Below are positions 18,259 to 30,630 of a DNA stretch of 64,000 nucleotides, in pieces. This stretch comes from Marsupella aquatica. Its lineage: Eukaryota; Marchantiophyta. A program made the position numbers and the translations under genes. The DNA is taken from contig OZ316893.1 of assembly GCA_973895155.1 (NCBI GenBank), forward strand, positions 25,296,001 through 25,360,000. The letters are read 5' to 3'. The notes under the pieces were generated by a model. It had not been told where the DNA came from. It saw only the letters and a program-made list of their open reading frames with translations, and ran no database searches. Position 1 is the stretch's first letter, and the number at the start of each line of letters is the position of its first letter.

Positions 18259-18433
18259 CAGAGGTTTACACCTCCACTACGAACAAACCACCTCAGTTGC
18301 TTTTTCTTGGCACTTGTGAATGTGATTGGACTTTTTCTATGCATGTTGGTTGCTAGCAGCTTGCACATATGCATTGCTGGTGACTTGTATGTTTTCGATA
18401 CACTATATGGCTACGATACTATATGTCACGACA
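18256..18433 (+). repeat. Block A' ending the gypsy element
   Basis: This 178-bp block repeats block A and ends GTCACGACA, followed by CTTT, which matches the 4 bases before 1665. Confidence 0.85.
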
Positions 18434-18580
18434 CTTTCCTATATCAGTGGCCATGACAAATGATTCATAAAAAAGTCAGCAATCAACATGTCTCAAAGCT
18501 GCCTTATCAAGGAGACTACCAACGCCAATGCTACTTCTCTATATATGTACACTAGCTCAATACCCATGCGTTGCACAAAA

Positions 18581-19350
18581 GAAGTCGTGTCGGCCAAGAT
18601 GTCGTTGAGAAAAAAAAGGTGTTGTGTTGGCATGAGGTCGTTGAGAGAAAAGATGCCTTGTCGGCCAAGAGGTCGTGGAGAGAAAAGGTGTCGTGTCGGC
18701 CAAGAGGTTGTTGAGACAAAAGAAGTCATTGAGAAAAAAAAGATGTCGTGTTGGCCAAGAGGTCATTGAGAAAAAAGATGTTTGTCGGCCAAGAAGTAGT
18801 TGAAAAAAAGTTGTCATGTCAACAAAGATGTCGTTGAAAAAAAAGTTGTCATGTCGGCCAAGATGTCATTGAGAAAAAGATGTCGTGTCCGCAAAGACAT
18901 CATTGAGGGAAAAGATGTCGTGTCGGCCAAGACATCGTTGAGGGAAAATACCCGTGCATTGCACAAAAGATGTCGTTAATAAAAAAGATGTTGTGTCGCC
19001 CAAAATGTCATTAAAATAAAGATGTCGTGGTGCCGAAGATATTGTTAAGAAAACAGATGTCGTGGCGCCCAAGATGTCGTGTCCCCCAAGATGTCGCTAA
19101 GAGAAAAGTGTTGTGGCACCCAAATGCTGTTAAGAGAAAATATGTTGTGTTTCTTAAGAATGATGTTCTTATGTGAAAGATGTCATGAAGTAAAAAGACG
19201 TTGTTAAGAAAAAGAAGTCATTTTGCCAAAGATGACATGTTGCCCAAAAGGTCATCAAGTAAAAAATTGTTGTCAAGTAAATAGATGTCATGTCGCCAAT
19301 GATGTTGTTATGCCAAAGATGTTGTTAAGTATTAAGATGTTGTTAAGTAC
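18581..19350. repeat. Minisatellite, GATGTCGTGTCGGCCAAG type
   Basis: Degenerate units of roughly 30-45 bp contain GATGTCGTGTCGGCCAAGA followed by a GTYGTTGAGAAAAA spacer. About twenty units decay towards the right. ORFs on both strands are by-products. The array is introduced by TACCCATGCGTTGCACAAAA (18561), and a close variant sits inside it at 18949. Confidence 0.85.
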
Positions 19351-19429
19351 AAAATGGTCAATAGATAAAGTATGTCATTACTCAAAGATGTTGTGAAGTA
19401 AAAGATGTTGTTAAATACGTCTCGGGCCT

Positions 19430-19760
19430 GATACCTGTGCATTGCACAAATGATGCATGTTGAGGTGAGATAATAAGTCGATGACAGAAAAACATTTCGA
19501 GCTGAGAAAAATATGTCAAGGAGAGAAAGGATGGCAAGGTGAGAAAAAAATGTCATATTAGAGAAAAACATTCTGAGGTGAGAAAAAGATGTCAAGGAGA
19601 GAAAAGATGGCAAGATGAGAAAAAGATGTCAAGATGATGAAAAAATGTTGAGAGCGAAGAAAGATGTTGTGGTGAGATAAGATGGCCAGGTGAGAAAAAT
19701 ATGGCAAAGTGAGACAAATATAATATATGCATGTTGAGGTGAGCAAAGATCTCGAGGTGA
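19430..19760. repeat. Second minisatellite, GATGTCAAGGAGAGAAAAG type
   Basis: A second degenerate array with units like GATGTCAAGGAGAGAAAAG and GATGGCAAGRTGAGAAAA. It also begins after a TACCTGTGCATTGCACAAA phrase (19432), so both arrays share a lead-in motif. Confidence 0.75.
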
Positions 19761-20524
19761 ATAAATTTAATTAATTTTTGATTAATTTTTTCATTGTGGC
19801 AGGTATGGGAAGGTTAAAGGGTAGCTTGGGCAAGAATTTATTTTTAGAAGGGGCATATGGATAGATCTGAGAGTGTGGAAAAATTATGTTTTGATGAACA
19901 TTCAAGATTGATTGTCACTTTTTTTTAGTTTGTAAAAGGACAGGATCAGGATTATAGTGGTACATGGTAAAGGGAGGTCTCCTTGATTCTCTTGCATTGC
20001 TAGAGACCCTCCCTAGTTTCTTTGCACTATTGGATTCATTTTTTTCTTGGAAACATTGCTCTCCGTTTTCATTCACAAAGGAAATCATTCTTTCATGTTT
20101 TTCATTTTTGGGATATTGCAAATTTGAATGACTACTATAAAAAAAGTACCATGTTATTATAGCTTTTGACATTCTCCTTGTCATCTAACCTATTGTGTTT
20201 AATTAACCTATTTTAATTAAATTATTATCATTATTATATTATGCAAAATTGTAATACTTACAATAATACATAGTATCATATAAGTACTTTTGTATTTCTT
20301 GTGTATGGATAAGGAACCTCCTTGATACTCATGCATGTGCATTGGCTCACTTGTTTTGTGTGCCCCATTGGCTCTGCATTGGCTCCATCCTTGTGTGTGT
20401 CCCATTTGATTCTCCTCTTGTTTGGAATACACTTATTATTTTTTTGGTGCACACTAAATTTAATATAGCCTTTATTCCTTCTCTTTGACATGATTAATGT
20501 TTTTGACACTGCAAATTTGAATGA
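19761..20524. other. AT-rich intergenic sequence
   Basis: No gene is recognised. AT-rich runs, for example near 20200-20280, and short low-complexity stretches. Confidence 0.6.
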
Positions 20525-21110
20525 CTACCACTTCATAAAAAGACCGCAACCTTGTATTATAGTCTTTAATAGTGTTGCCCCATTGCGGAGGGTTACCATA
20601 GCTACTCTAGAATCTGGAGACAAAAGTTGTGCTCCGGTAGGGTACCAAAGAGGCAGAAGTAAATCATTCCCAGTTTCATGCTTTCCGCAGTTCCATATTG
20701 GAAACCAATTATTAACCTGGAAACACCACCCAGTACCATCTTTTGAAAAGACCAAATTTCTTAGCAGATTTAACAATGCATCAAGAATCAGTTCACCACT
20801 AAGTGCAAGATTGTCACATATCTTTGACTGAGCTTTCATCAAAGTGAGGAAGAACTAAGCAGCTGCTGTGAACACTCTCATAAGAGAATATTGATGCTGG
20901 AAACCTCCGATCCTCCCAAAGATAGTTGCAGCTGACCGTCCTGTTATGCTCAACCTCAGGGTAGGTCTCTCCAAGACAAATGTTATTTATTGATCGTATC
21001 AAAAATCCCAGCTGCTTGGTATAAATGCCAGGGATGGTTTCTCGACTAGCTGCTCTCCAGAGAAATGTAGAACTTATCCTGCTCCTCAAAGCTAGCCTGG
21101 GACAACTGAA
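20525..21110 (-). pseudogene. Unidentified broken coding fragment
   Basis: Two overlapping minus-strand frames, 21089-20814 and 20842-20525, read on from one another with a one-base frame change near 20820-20840. The residues around the joint (LPHFDESSVKD and KICDNLALSGELILDA) look like continuous protein of normal composition. I do not recognise the family. It may be an exon of a decayed host gene or transposon. No domain motif is evident, and no matching fragment was found elsewhere in the window. Confidence 0.35.
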
Positions 21111-24100
21111 GAGTTATAGCTTTCTCTTCTCATGTGAATGTTCAACACAATGATAGGGGTTTTGGCCAAGAGACATTTCTAATCACCATGAAAGCTGCAA
21201 ATTATAATATTGTGCTCACACTAAAAAACCTTCAACACCCTTGCGAACCCACGCATAAAGAAAATCATTGCGCTGAGGCAACCCAACAGCACAATTTATA
21301 TTGCTAAACAAATTTGTAAGACAATAATGTTTTCCAATGAAAATCCACAGGCTTTTTGAAGCTTCTCTCTACCTGTGAAAAATATTGGTTGTTTGACTCA
21401 GGCCTACTTGCACCCCTAGTCTACCTAGACTTCACAAGTTTGTTGTTCTGAATTAGGGAGTATCTATGTACAACGAGGAGGTAGTAGTCCTTCTACAAAG
21501 ATCCAAATCCAAAAACATAGCTTGTTTGCATGTGTAGACAATAGGGGCATTGAGCAACGGCCCCGGGCGATGGCCATGTTACAGAGTGGGTGTGACTTTG
21601 TATGAGAGTTATCACAGGTGGTGTCGAGGGCACCAGGTTGCTTGCTTGTGGAGTTTCGTATAGACGTTTTCTCGGACATTCGGGCACCAGGAGTACCTAG
21701 GCCAAGGTACTAGGTTTGGTGAGAGCACTGGGTGGCTAGTTCCACCACTCATTCACACTGAGTATTATTCACTTTTTGGTTGATTATTTCCTTTTTCAGG
21801 TTTGATTTTTTTCACCTAAAACAGCCCGCCCAATTTGAAAGACAACCAGGGCATAAAAAGGTGCAACATTGTATTATAGTTTCTTATTTTTTGTTGTTTA
21901 GATTTATTTGGTCAATTTGGGTCTTTATGTCAAACCTGGTGGTCCCATCTTGGTAACAAGGTCAGCCAGAGTACTCATGTCTACAATATTGTATTTCTAT
22001 GGTCAACAATCAGTCACATTTCACTCTGGTGGCCTCCAGGGTGGCCCGCAACATATGACCGTATAGAGAACATAATTATTACTATTTTACTCTCTTTCCT
22101 TTTGTGGTGTTATGGTGAAGTTGATTGATGCTTAGATGGACGGACCAAACGCTTGACCATGCAAATCAGATGACCTAGCAACTTTTGAACCTGAACCCCC
22201 TAAGTAGGCCCCTTATACAAACACAAGACATCCTATTTGAGTTCAGAGCAACTTTGAAAATAATTACCACTAGGGGTCCCTTGCAAAATTCCCTGCATGG
22301 GAGAGTGCCATGTCAACAACAACTGCAACAAACAAGACTCGTCAATTTTGTGAATCATACTTGCAGTTTTCATTCGTGTTTGCGTCAATTTGGGTGTAAA
22401 TTTTGGGACACCATGCCATAAAAAGAATATGTCAAAAGTTATAAATGCAAAGAGCAAGACAGGTAGAACTTTCACTATGTAAACATTTTAGTTACATTTC
22501 TAATTTTAAAAGTTAACAAAGATTTTAAAAGTATTTTTTTCATGTAATAAACAATGACTAATACTAGTAGTAAGATTTCAGACCTTTTGCAATTAACACC
22601 AACTACTAGCTATGGTTGGAACTTGAACTCAATTAACTTATACAATTCATTTGATTAGACATTGGTCTGGTTTCAAATGGACTTGCCAATGATTGAATTA
22701 TGACTCTCTTAGCTTGAGAATTTGGTTGCATGTAGTGAAAAGGCATGATTTTGACAATTGCTTGTGATGACCATGTTGTCAACTTTGGCCTGGAAAGCAA
22801 AAGTATTTGTGTGGCAGTTGAAGGAATATCAAACTGCTCAGGCCATAGCTCAATGGGTCCACAATGACTATGTGAGAAAATTTAATCTAAACAGTGCAAA
22901 ATGTAGAATCTGTCATACTTGTCCAACACAACATGACTAACAGCTTCCCTTCCTTGTCATACTTCTCTCTTCTCAAAGCCTATGCTCTGCCCTTATCCAA
23001 TTGGTGAATAGTTGCGTCAAGGTCACAAGGCTATTAACCTCTAATTCAAATTTTGCCAAAGTCAGACTTCAGTGAAATCTCCGGAATTTCCAATTATTTG
23101 AAGTACATTAACAAATCAAGCGACAAATCTTCTACAGACAGAATTCAGCTACTAGAAAGCTTAGAGTTTGTTGTTGAGAAAAGCAAACTTCTCAATTCAT
23201 CTTGAGAAAGTAATCTTCTCAACTCAAATTGAGTGCCCGTGGCACTTTATTGGTCAACTGTAGTGTCATCCAATGTGCAAATCAACTAATTTATAAAAAA
23301 ACTGCGCCTGGGATTTATTAATGTTCTAGAATTAGTTAAAATATTTCATAGATCTTAAGTGTTTTAATGCCCGCCAGCAGAGCATTATGGACCTGATTAG
23401 CCTCTCAAATCTTAATAGCTTAAAGCTCTCATTTTCCTGGTCATTATGAAGAAGATTGCCTAATCACATTTGGATGAGTTCATTAAGTAATGTCTCCTAT
23501 ACTTTCACTAAAATTTGTAACACTGTCTCATCGTAATAATATGTGTTAGCAGAGCATTTTGGACCATAATAGCCTCAGTCACAATTTCAGCTGAAGCTAA
23601 TATTACATACATTATTTTTTCTCAAACAAAGACTATAAAATGTAGCCAGGGGGTCAATTAATCTGGGTGTGGTGGTACATTCAAGTTGTTTGCCAACGTT
23701 GTGGTCTAAACAAGACTACCTTTTTCTAAATTTGCACTCTTACTAGATTTCCAAGCTAGTGAAGGCTCTAGGGAATAGTTGCCCTCTCTTCCATCTCTCT
23801 GTCCGCAGGGGGAACTTTAGGGAACTGAGGGGGGGAGTATCTAGTGACCATGAAGCTCACAGTGTGACCAAGGAAACCCACACGGGCAAGCACTAGGCAG
23901 GCGGTAGGTCATAATGGGTTTATGCAAAGGGATGCAAACTCTCATACAGAAAGTAAAGTCACCGAAAGCACTAACACAAACTTTCACAGGCCCACTAATG
24001 GAACTGCAGGGCATTAACCAGGGTGGGTACAGTGCCAGGCTAATGATCTACCTTACACTCCTGCTGAACTCATTGTTCAAAAGCCCCTAACTCTATATCT

Positions 24101-24637
24101 TCGAACAAAGATGATGATAGACAAGGGCCAGAAATAACATATTATTTTATAATCATAATCATAATATTAAGTCCAGGCAAAGCCTAATGAAGAAGGGACC
24201 CTCATCTCTTAATCCTGATCTTTATGAGTGCCCCATATGGTATAGAATAACCCTGATATTCAATCATGCCTCGTCACATTTACCATGTAGTCAAGCTTGC
24301 CCGATGGTAGTCCCTGTGGCTTCCCATTTCGCCCCCTATGGATGGAAGTTTACCTGTAAGGCCTCTTAGCTAAGATCTCTCCTTAAATCTAGGAATATCT
24401 AAAGTTCTCAAAAAGGTGTAGAATCTAAGTAAAGGATATTCCTAGCATGGTTTCACAGAACGTTCCAATTTCCACCTGGACTATGAAAACCAGAACTAGT
24501 GCGAATAAAAAGCCTTCCAAGTTACCCTAGTGAGTTTGGGTAAATTACGTCAGCAAATGTCCCCCTCAGTAAGTGCCCAAATGTACCTCAATGTTTTACA
24601 GTGAGACTTAGATGGACTAGGTTATTTTTTACCCCCC
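21111..24637. other. Gene-free stretch
   Basis: No ORF here has recognisable domain content and no RNA gene was recognised. A 28-bp phrase with GCAGAGCATTWTGGACC recurs at about 23376 and 23552. Confidence 0.6.
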
Positions 24638-24877
24638 AAAATTGTGGATTCTGTTACAAAGTAGAAAGTGCTATCCTTTTTATCCTCAAAATTGTGGGTT
24701 CTGTTACAAAGTATAAAAACCATTACTTTTGTGTTCCTCTAGGCTGCACTAAAATAAGACCATTCAGCGCTCTACCACGCTTTTTAGTTCTCCAAAGTAT
24801 AAAAACCATTACTTTTGTGTTCCTCTAGCTGCACTAAAATAAGACCATTCAGCATTCTACCAGGCTTTTTAGTTCTC
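24638..24877. repeat. 86-bp tandem duplication with a flanking short repeat
   Basis: AAAGTATAAAAACCATTAC begins units at 24708 and 24794 that match through GCTTTTTAGTTCTCC, a period of 86 bp. A further pair with AAAATTGTGGRTTCTGTTAC lies at about 24638 and 24690. Confidence 0.85.
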
Positions 24878-25835
24878 CCCTCAATAAGGTGTTAGTTTGC
24901 TCAATAGGGTGTTAGTTTTCAAGGCTCCTTTGTATATTTTTTTGGGTCTTTGTTCCTTCATTGGCTTTTGGTATAGGACCCTTTGGCTTGTTTTTCTTGG
25001 GGCTCTTTCTCCTCTTTTTCTCCCCTTCATTGTGTTGCTTTGCCCTTGGGATCTTGTCTCCAATTCCAAAAAAATTGCCCTTGGGCACTCTCATATATAT
25101 TTGGCTATCATTCTTTGTTTATTAAATGGTACTTTTATTAAAGTAAAACGATTCGGATATCTTCCCGGGTACACTTATGAGGGGTAAACATCCAGAAATA
25201 TAACTTTTGACTCTGAGAACATACACTGCGACCTCTTATTCAGACCCGCACGATATTTCTGATCGACGGCCAGAAATCATGCCACGTGTTAATCTGGGTC
25301 GATACTCAAGTGTTTCGGGGCTTCATGTTCGTGACATCTCTGAAGGTTTCACGTTGCTGTGAAATCAATGGTGGAGCTCTCGCGCTGGCAATTTGGAATT
25401 GGATTCTGCAGCACGAAAGCCGAATCCATGCCGGAGGGCGATTTGCAATTGGGGTCTGCACGAAACCTGAATTGCTGCTACTGCTGTAGATTCGGGCATA
25501 TAAAAAAAGGAGAGAGATGATGAAGAGAATTCAGAGATTGACGCATCGATAGAATCATTTCGCAGTGCAGTGCTGCAGCGGTTCTGAGCTTCGATTGCGG
25601 TACACAGCTCGTGACTCGTGAGTTTCTCCACCGCTCGCTCTTCTCCTGTGTCAATGCTGGCTTTTCGCTCCGTCCAATCGTCAGCACCTGCAAGTTTTTT
25701 TTGTACTGTTGGGTGCGAATTACGGCCTTCCGCCCTTTCGCTTGTTGCGGATGTCTGTTTTGCCATTCGTACTGTCGTTGACTGGTTTTGGGGTTACCGT
25801 AACATCACTGCTTTCGTGTTTTGTCTGCGGGAATT

Positions 25836-25920
25836 GATTTCGGGAATGCTGAGAGACAACTTTCTGTATCTTTGGTCCGATTTCGGGAATGCTGAGAGAC
25901 AACTTTCTCTATCTTTGGTC
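25836..25920. repeat. 43-bp tandem duplication upstream of PGDH
   Basis: Two adjacent copies starting GATTTCGGGAATGCTGAGAG differ by one base (CTGTAT versus CTCTAT). Confidence 0.9.
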
Positions 25921-26450
25921 TTTGGGTTCTGCTTTATCAGTAGCTCGAATGACCTTCCGTCCTTCCCGGCGCTCCGCTTTGAGTTACTAATAAAGTCTCT
26001 CAAGAGAATCGGTCCACTGGAGTCTGGAGAGCTTCGTTGCATGCTAACTGTCGTCACTTGCCGATCTGAATGCGTCATATTGCACGGTGCCCCGGTCATG
26101 AGTCGAGAATTCAGAAAAATGAGAAAAAAAATTACACTGGAGAGAGCTCGATCCGATCTGTCGAGGCTTGTTAGGATAGAATTGTGCAAGAGTTCGTGGG
26201 CCAGGCCAGTTCTGCGAATGATGTGATGCTGATGATTATGATGACGGTGATACCGGTACCGCTGAATAATACAATTTGGGCTCAACAAGTGAAAATCATA
26301 CACATTGGGAAGAGTTTGTTGGAGATGGAAAGGTCGAGCGGAGCCTGCAGGTGTGCTCCTTCCTTCCTGCTAGGGAGGGCCCACCCAATCTTCTCTCGGG
26401 ACTCGCTTGGTATTGGTGCCAGACTGTAATCAGTCTTGCTGTTGCTTTCA

Positions 26451-26493
26451 GTCCTCTCCTCTCCTGTCCTCTCCTCTCCTCTCCTCTCCTCCT
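26451..26493 (+). promoter_or_regulatory. CT-rich tract upstream of PGDH
   Basis: A run of TCCTCTCC units about 260 bp before the start codon. Such pyrimidine (GAGA-complement) tracts are common in plant core promoters and 5' leaders. Functional role inferred only from position. Confidence 0.5.
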
Positions 26494-26753
26494 GTGATTG
26501 TGCCGTCAGCATTTTGTCTGTAGAGGGTTGTACTTGACTTTCGTGTGTCCGCCTTTCCTCACTTGTAGGAGCTCCTTCTGTCGCTCGCTAGCCTACCTGC
26601 GAGGCTGTTCGGAGTTCCAATCGACACTGGCGTTCGTCTTCACTCCTCGCTTTCCTTTGATACCTCATTCTTTTGACATTCTCTTCTTCATCCAGTTTTC
26701 TAGGGCAGAATACCGGAGGAGGAGGTTGCCGTGCTGATTTGAGCGCAGCAGCA

Positions 26754-29700
26754 ATGGCGGCCATCAGTAGCGTTGCTGCAGCAGGTGTGTTGGCGGCAAC
26801 GAGCGCCGTGCGCCACCGTGCCGAGCGGACGAAGGCTTGTAAAATTTCTTCAGTTGCTGCCTTTCAATCGGCGGCCCTGACCCCTGTGTCTGCAACGAGG
26901 AAGTCTTCTACTTCTTCGAGTGCGAGACGTCAGGTGGTGTGCTCGGTTGCTGCTACCCCCGCACAGTCGACGCGATCTCAATCGACCGAGGTCGTCGGGA
27001 GGCCGACGATCCTGGTCGCGGAGAAGCTCGGCGAAGCAGGACTGGAGCTGCTGAAGAGCATTGCCAACGTGGACTGCTCCTACAATTTGTCGCAAGAGGA
27101 TCTGTGTGCGAAGATCTCGCTCTGCGATGCATTGATCGTGAGGAGTGGCACGAAGGTCACGAGGGAGGTGTTTGAGGCGAGCAAGGGGCGCCTGAAGGTT
27201 GTTGGTCGTGCGGGGGTGGGAATCGATAATGTGGATCTCCAGGCCGCCACCGAGGTCGGATGTCTGGTGGTGAATGCACCGACGGCGAACACGATCGCAG
27301 CAGCTGAGCACGGAATTTCGTTGCTCACTGCCCTGGCCCGGAATGTCGCCCAGGCGAGCGCATCATTGAAAGCTGGTCAGTTCTTCATCCCACCCGCCCT
27401 GTTTTCCACTGCGTAGAATGAAAATCAATTTGCTTTGAGCGATGACCACATAGCCTTTCAAGTACTCTGTTTTCCATTTCTTAGAACGAGAAAAAGTGAT
27501 GACCACATGACTATTCCACGTTCCTCGTTAGTCAATTATCAGTACCGTCGCCCTTTTTTAGGCTCGCTCTCTTTTACTTGTTTCCACTCTGTTGGAAAAC
27601 CAGGAATTCAGATCACCTTGATATGTTTAGAATTGTGTCGATTCACACCAGTGTACTTCCGTGACCTACCGGTGCATATGCCGTCTGCAGTATCCTTGTA
27701 GTTGCCTCTTTCCATATTTTCACGAAGCTGCTCTTTGCCTATTCTCAAGGAGTTGGGTAGTTTTGCTACTTTTCCTGGCACGGATTGTAAGAATTTTCGT
27801 GTCTTTGCCATGCTTATTTGAAGCACTCATCCTGTTGCTTGAGTCAATTTTTTTCCTGACTATAGCTGTAAGTGGCCATTTCTATCCCACAGTACCTTTT
27901 GCAGTAGTAAGTTGCTTGGCTGTCAACTCCTAAATCCGATTCCTGTTGATGAAGTCCTGAGATTTTAGGATGTTTGGTGGAGAATTGTCTGGCGAAAGTG
28001 TTTTCTGTGATGTCTTGCCGACCTTGGGTTTTGCTTGAGGACCTGTTCCAGTCAGCACAAAAATTGGAGTCCGCAATCCAGAACCCAAGGAAGACAGTAA
28101 AGTTGGCAAGTTTAATGACCTTGTTTTTCGAGCGTGAATTTGGTGCATTCCTTAGTTTAGTCTTTCAGCAGTTCTCAATTGTGTCCATTTCATCCCAGTT
28201 TCACCTTTCGCCAGAAAATTAATCCTACGAGGCAGCGTGGCGCTGTAGTACTCTGAGATCAATTTCTTGAAAAGATCTGGTTCAAAGGAACTCTAGCTCA
28301 AACTTTGTTTGAGCTTTGGGAATCGAATATATCCTCCTAAGTTTTTCCCATTTATACACAAGACTGAGGATCGCAGCAATTTGGAACTGACATTTGTATT
28401 GGCACAATGCTTGCTGGTTACCGTATTTTGCAGGAAAATGGATGCGCAACAAGTATGTTGGAGTGTCTTTGGTCGACAAGACTATTGCTATAATGGGATT
28501 TGGAAAGGTCGGCTCGGAAGTAGCCCGCAGAGCCAAGGGTCTTGGCATGGTCGTCATTGCCCACGATCCTTACGCTTCCGCTGATCGGGCCCGAGCAATT
28601 GGCGTGGAGCTCGTATCCTTCGACGACGCGTTGGGTCGCGCTGATTTTATCTCACTTCACATGCCACTTACCCCGACAACCAATAAAATATTCAACGATG
28701 AAAGTTTTGCTAAGGTGAAGAAAGGTGTCCGCATCGTCAATGTGGCCAGAGGGGGTGTTATTGATGAAGACGCATTGGTGCGTGCTCTTGACAGCGGAAT
28801 TGTTGCTCAGGTAAGTACTCGACCCAGCCATCATGTCTGTAAATCTTGTAAGAAGATATAGATGGACGAGGCGTGAAGTTAATATGAGAGGCTCATTATG
28901 GTTCCCACAGGTGACAACAATTCTCCAAACCCTGAGCTCTGAGCAGCCATAGCTTCTTTCTCTTGTTAAGCCGTGGATTTGAATTTCATTCATCCTTTCT
29001 CTTTTATGACCCGGAATTGCAGGCCGCATTGGATGTGTTCACAGTGGAACCTCCAGAGAAGGATAGCAAGTTGGTCCAGCATGAGAACGTTGTTGTCACT
29101 CCTCATCTGGGTGCCAGCACTACGGAAGCGCAGGCAAGAACGCACTGCCTACCTCCGTTGTTGTATCCACAATGATTACCTGGAAAGCCTGGGATCTGCC
29201 TGCACTTTCTTGTGTGTGATTTTGACGGTAGACATTCTGTACGACTTGATTGTAACTGTGGTTCTTGAACTGCAGGAAGGTGTAGCCGTTGAGATTGCAG
29301 AGGCTGTCGTCGGAGCCTTGCAGGGCGAACTAGCAGCTACAGCTGTCAATGCTCCTATGGTTCCAGCTGAGGTGTGTATGATACCTGTCTTCCTTCAGTA
29401 CATAAGCAGTGCTCGCCTCGCTTTCATGTGAGACTTTCATACGCAGTGGGAAGAATGTAGGGCTTGTGAAATCATTTACTTGTATAGGATGGGAGAACTG
29501 AAAAGCCAATTGATCACGGTCTCTGTGGTACATTTCAGACCTAGTTGTCCATCCAATGTTCAGTGATCATACGCTGATCGTAACTGTGTTAAAGGATGTA
29601 AATGATGATCCGAACACTGAGTCATCGAGGGACGATTGAGCCTAGAGCGAGGCAGTTTTCTATTACCTGCTTTGGTTTATGACTCATTTGCACCAAGTGA

Positions 29701-30630
29701 AGGAATAGCTGGAAATAAAGACTAGGTTAAATTGGTGTACTTGGTCCCTAATTCACGGTATAATAGATTAAATTTCTGGATGACTGAAAATGAACTTTTA
29801 TAAGCCTTGAGCACTGTAAAGCTCTGAAGATCCCCTGTCGAGGAGAGCATTTTCTCTTCTGTGTCGTTTGTGATCTGACTCTTGCCTCTGTCGTGCGATC
29901 AAGAGTATTGATTGCCTCGTCGAATACTATTCTGATCGAGTGTTACGGCCATGTTGAGCAGGTCTTGGCAGAATTGGCACCATACGTCACTTTAGCCGAG
30001 AGGCTTGGTAAGCTGGCAGTGCAGCTGGTTGGAGGTGGTGGTGGTGTAAGAGATGTGAAAGTGACATACACCTCTGCCCGCGCGGATGACGAACTGGACA
30101 CGCGTCTACTCCGAGCTATGATCACCAAAGGGCTGATTGAACCTGTATCCAGCGCCTTCATCAATCTCGTTAATGCGGATTACGTTTCTAAGCAAAGAGG
30201 ATTGCGGATCAGTGAGGAAAGATGCCCCTCTGAAGGCCCTGTTGAGATCCCACTCGAAAGCATCGAGGTGAAGATCTCTAATGTGAATTCCAAGTTTGCC
30301 ACAGCTACCTCGGGTGGTGATATTACCCTCGAGGGGAACGTGAAGGCTGGAGTCCCCTACCTCACAAAAGTAGGCAGTTTCGATGTTGACATCAGTCTGG
30401 AGGGAAGTATCATCCTGTGCAGGCAAGTTGATCAACCTGGCATGATTGGGAAAGTTGGCAACTTGCTCGGGGAGGAGAATGTCAACATCAGCTTCATGAG
30501 CGTAGGCCGAGATTCACCTCGCAAGCTGGCTATCATGGCCATAGGTGTTGATGATGAACCAACCAAAGACGTTCTTGAGAAGATTGGAGCCATTCCAGCC
30601 ATTGAAGAATTTGTGTTTCTCAAGCTGTAA
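26754..30630 (+). CDS. PGDH: D-3-phosphoglycerate dehydrogenase, plastid-type, five exons
   Basis: The exons are 26754-27375, 28434-28810, 29023-29133, 29276-29371 and 29962-30630, joining to 624 aa with consistent phases. The enzyme oxidises 3-phosphoglycerate to 3-phosphohydroxypyruvate with NAD, the first step of the phosphorylated serine pathway in plastids. A Ser/Ala-rich N-terminus looks like a transit peptide. The substrate domain starts [17 protein letters not shown]. The NAD fold has [12 protein letters not shown]. Catalytic Arg ([13 protein letters not shown]), Glu (DVFTVEPPE) and His (VTPHLGAST) are present. An allosteric intervening domain ([13 protein letters not shown] onward) and a C-terminal ACT domain ([20 protein letters not shown]) follow, the site of likely serine feedback. 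An in-frame ATG at 26673 would add 27 residues; I prefer 26754 because it opens a typical transit peptide. All splice sites are GT-AG except intron 3. Confidence 0.95.
29134..29275 (+). other. GC-AG intron of PGDH
   Basis: The exon 3/intron joint reads CAG|GCAAGA, and the intron ends CTGCAG. No GT gives a joint that keeps the conserved [16 protein letters not shown] reading. The strong match to the U1 complement outside the C is typical of GC-AG introns. Confidence 0.85.

Larger units (their letters stand above)
1665..18433 (+). mobile_element. Ty3/gypsy-like retroelement with DNA methyltransferase and PHD finger, split by a copia insertion
   Basis: The outer limits are set by TGTC at 1665 and GACA at 18433, flanked by a 4-bp direct repeat CTTT (1661-1664 and 18434-18437). 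Removing the nested copia element and one copy of its target duplication leaves about 10.2 kb. The order is block B1, a long leader, gag, protease, a polyprotein (methyltransferase, RT, RNase H, integrase, PHD), a polypurine tract, then blocks A, B2 and A'. Block B1 pairs with B2, and A pairs with A', so the termini are not two ordinary identical LTRs. Coding lesions (stop after gag, frame change in protease, integrase catalytic change) imply this copy is not autonomous. The two B blocks differ by six transitions and one single-base indel over about 360 bp, which indicates a fairly recent insertion. Confidence 0.85.
24878..26753. other. Upstream region and 5' leader of PGDH
   Basis: No separate gene is recognised. 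ORFs of 133-202 codons overlap on both strands here but have no known domain and no intron-exon logic. The stretch includes a 43-bp tandem duplication and a CT-rich tract. The transcript start of PGDH cannot be placed from sequence alone. Confidence 0.5.

Noticed and set aside
25618-26226. 202-codon ORF upstream of PGDH as a separate gene
   Set aside because: No recognisable domain and it contains a 43-bp tandem duplication; more likely promoter or 5' leader.
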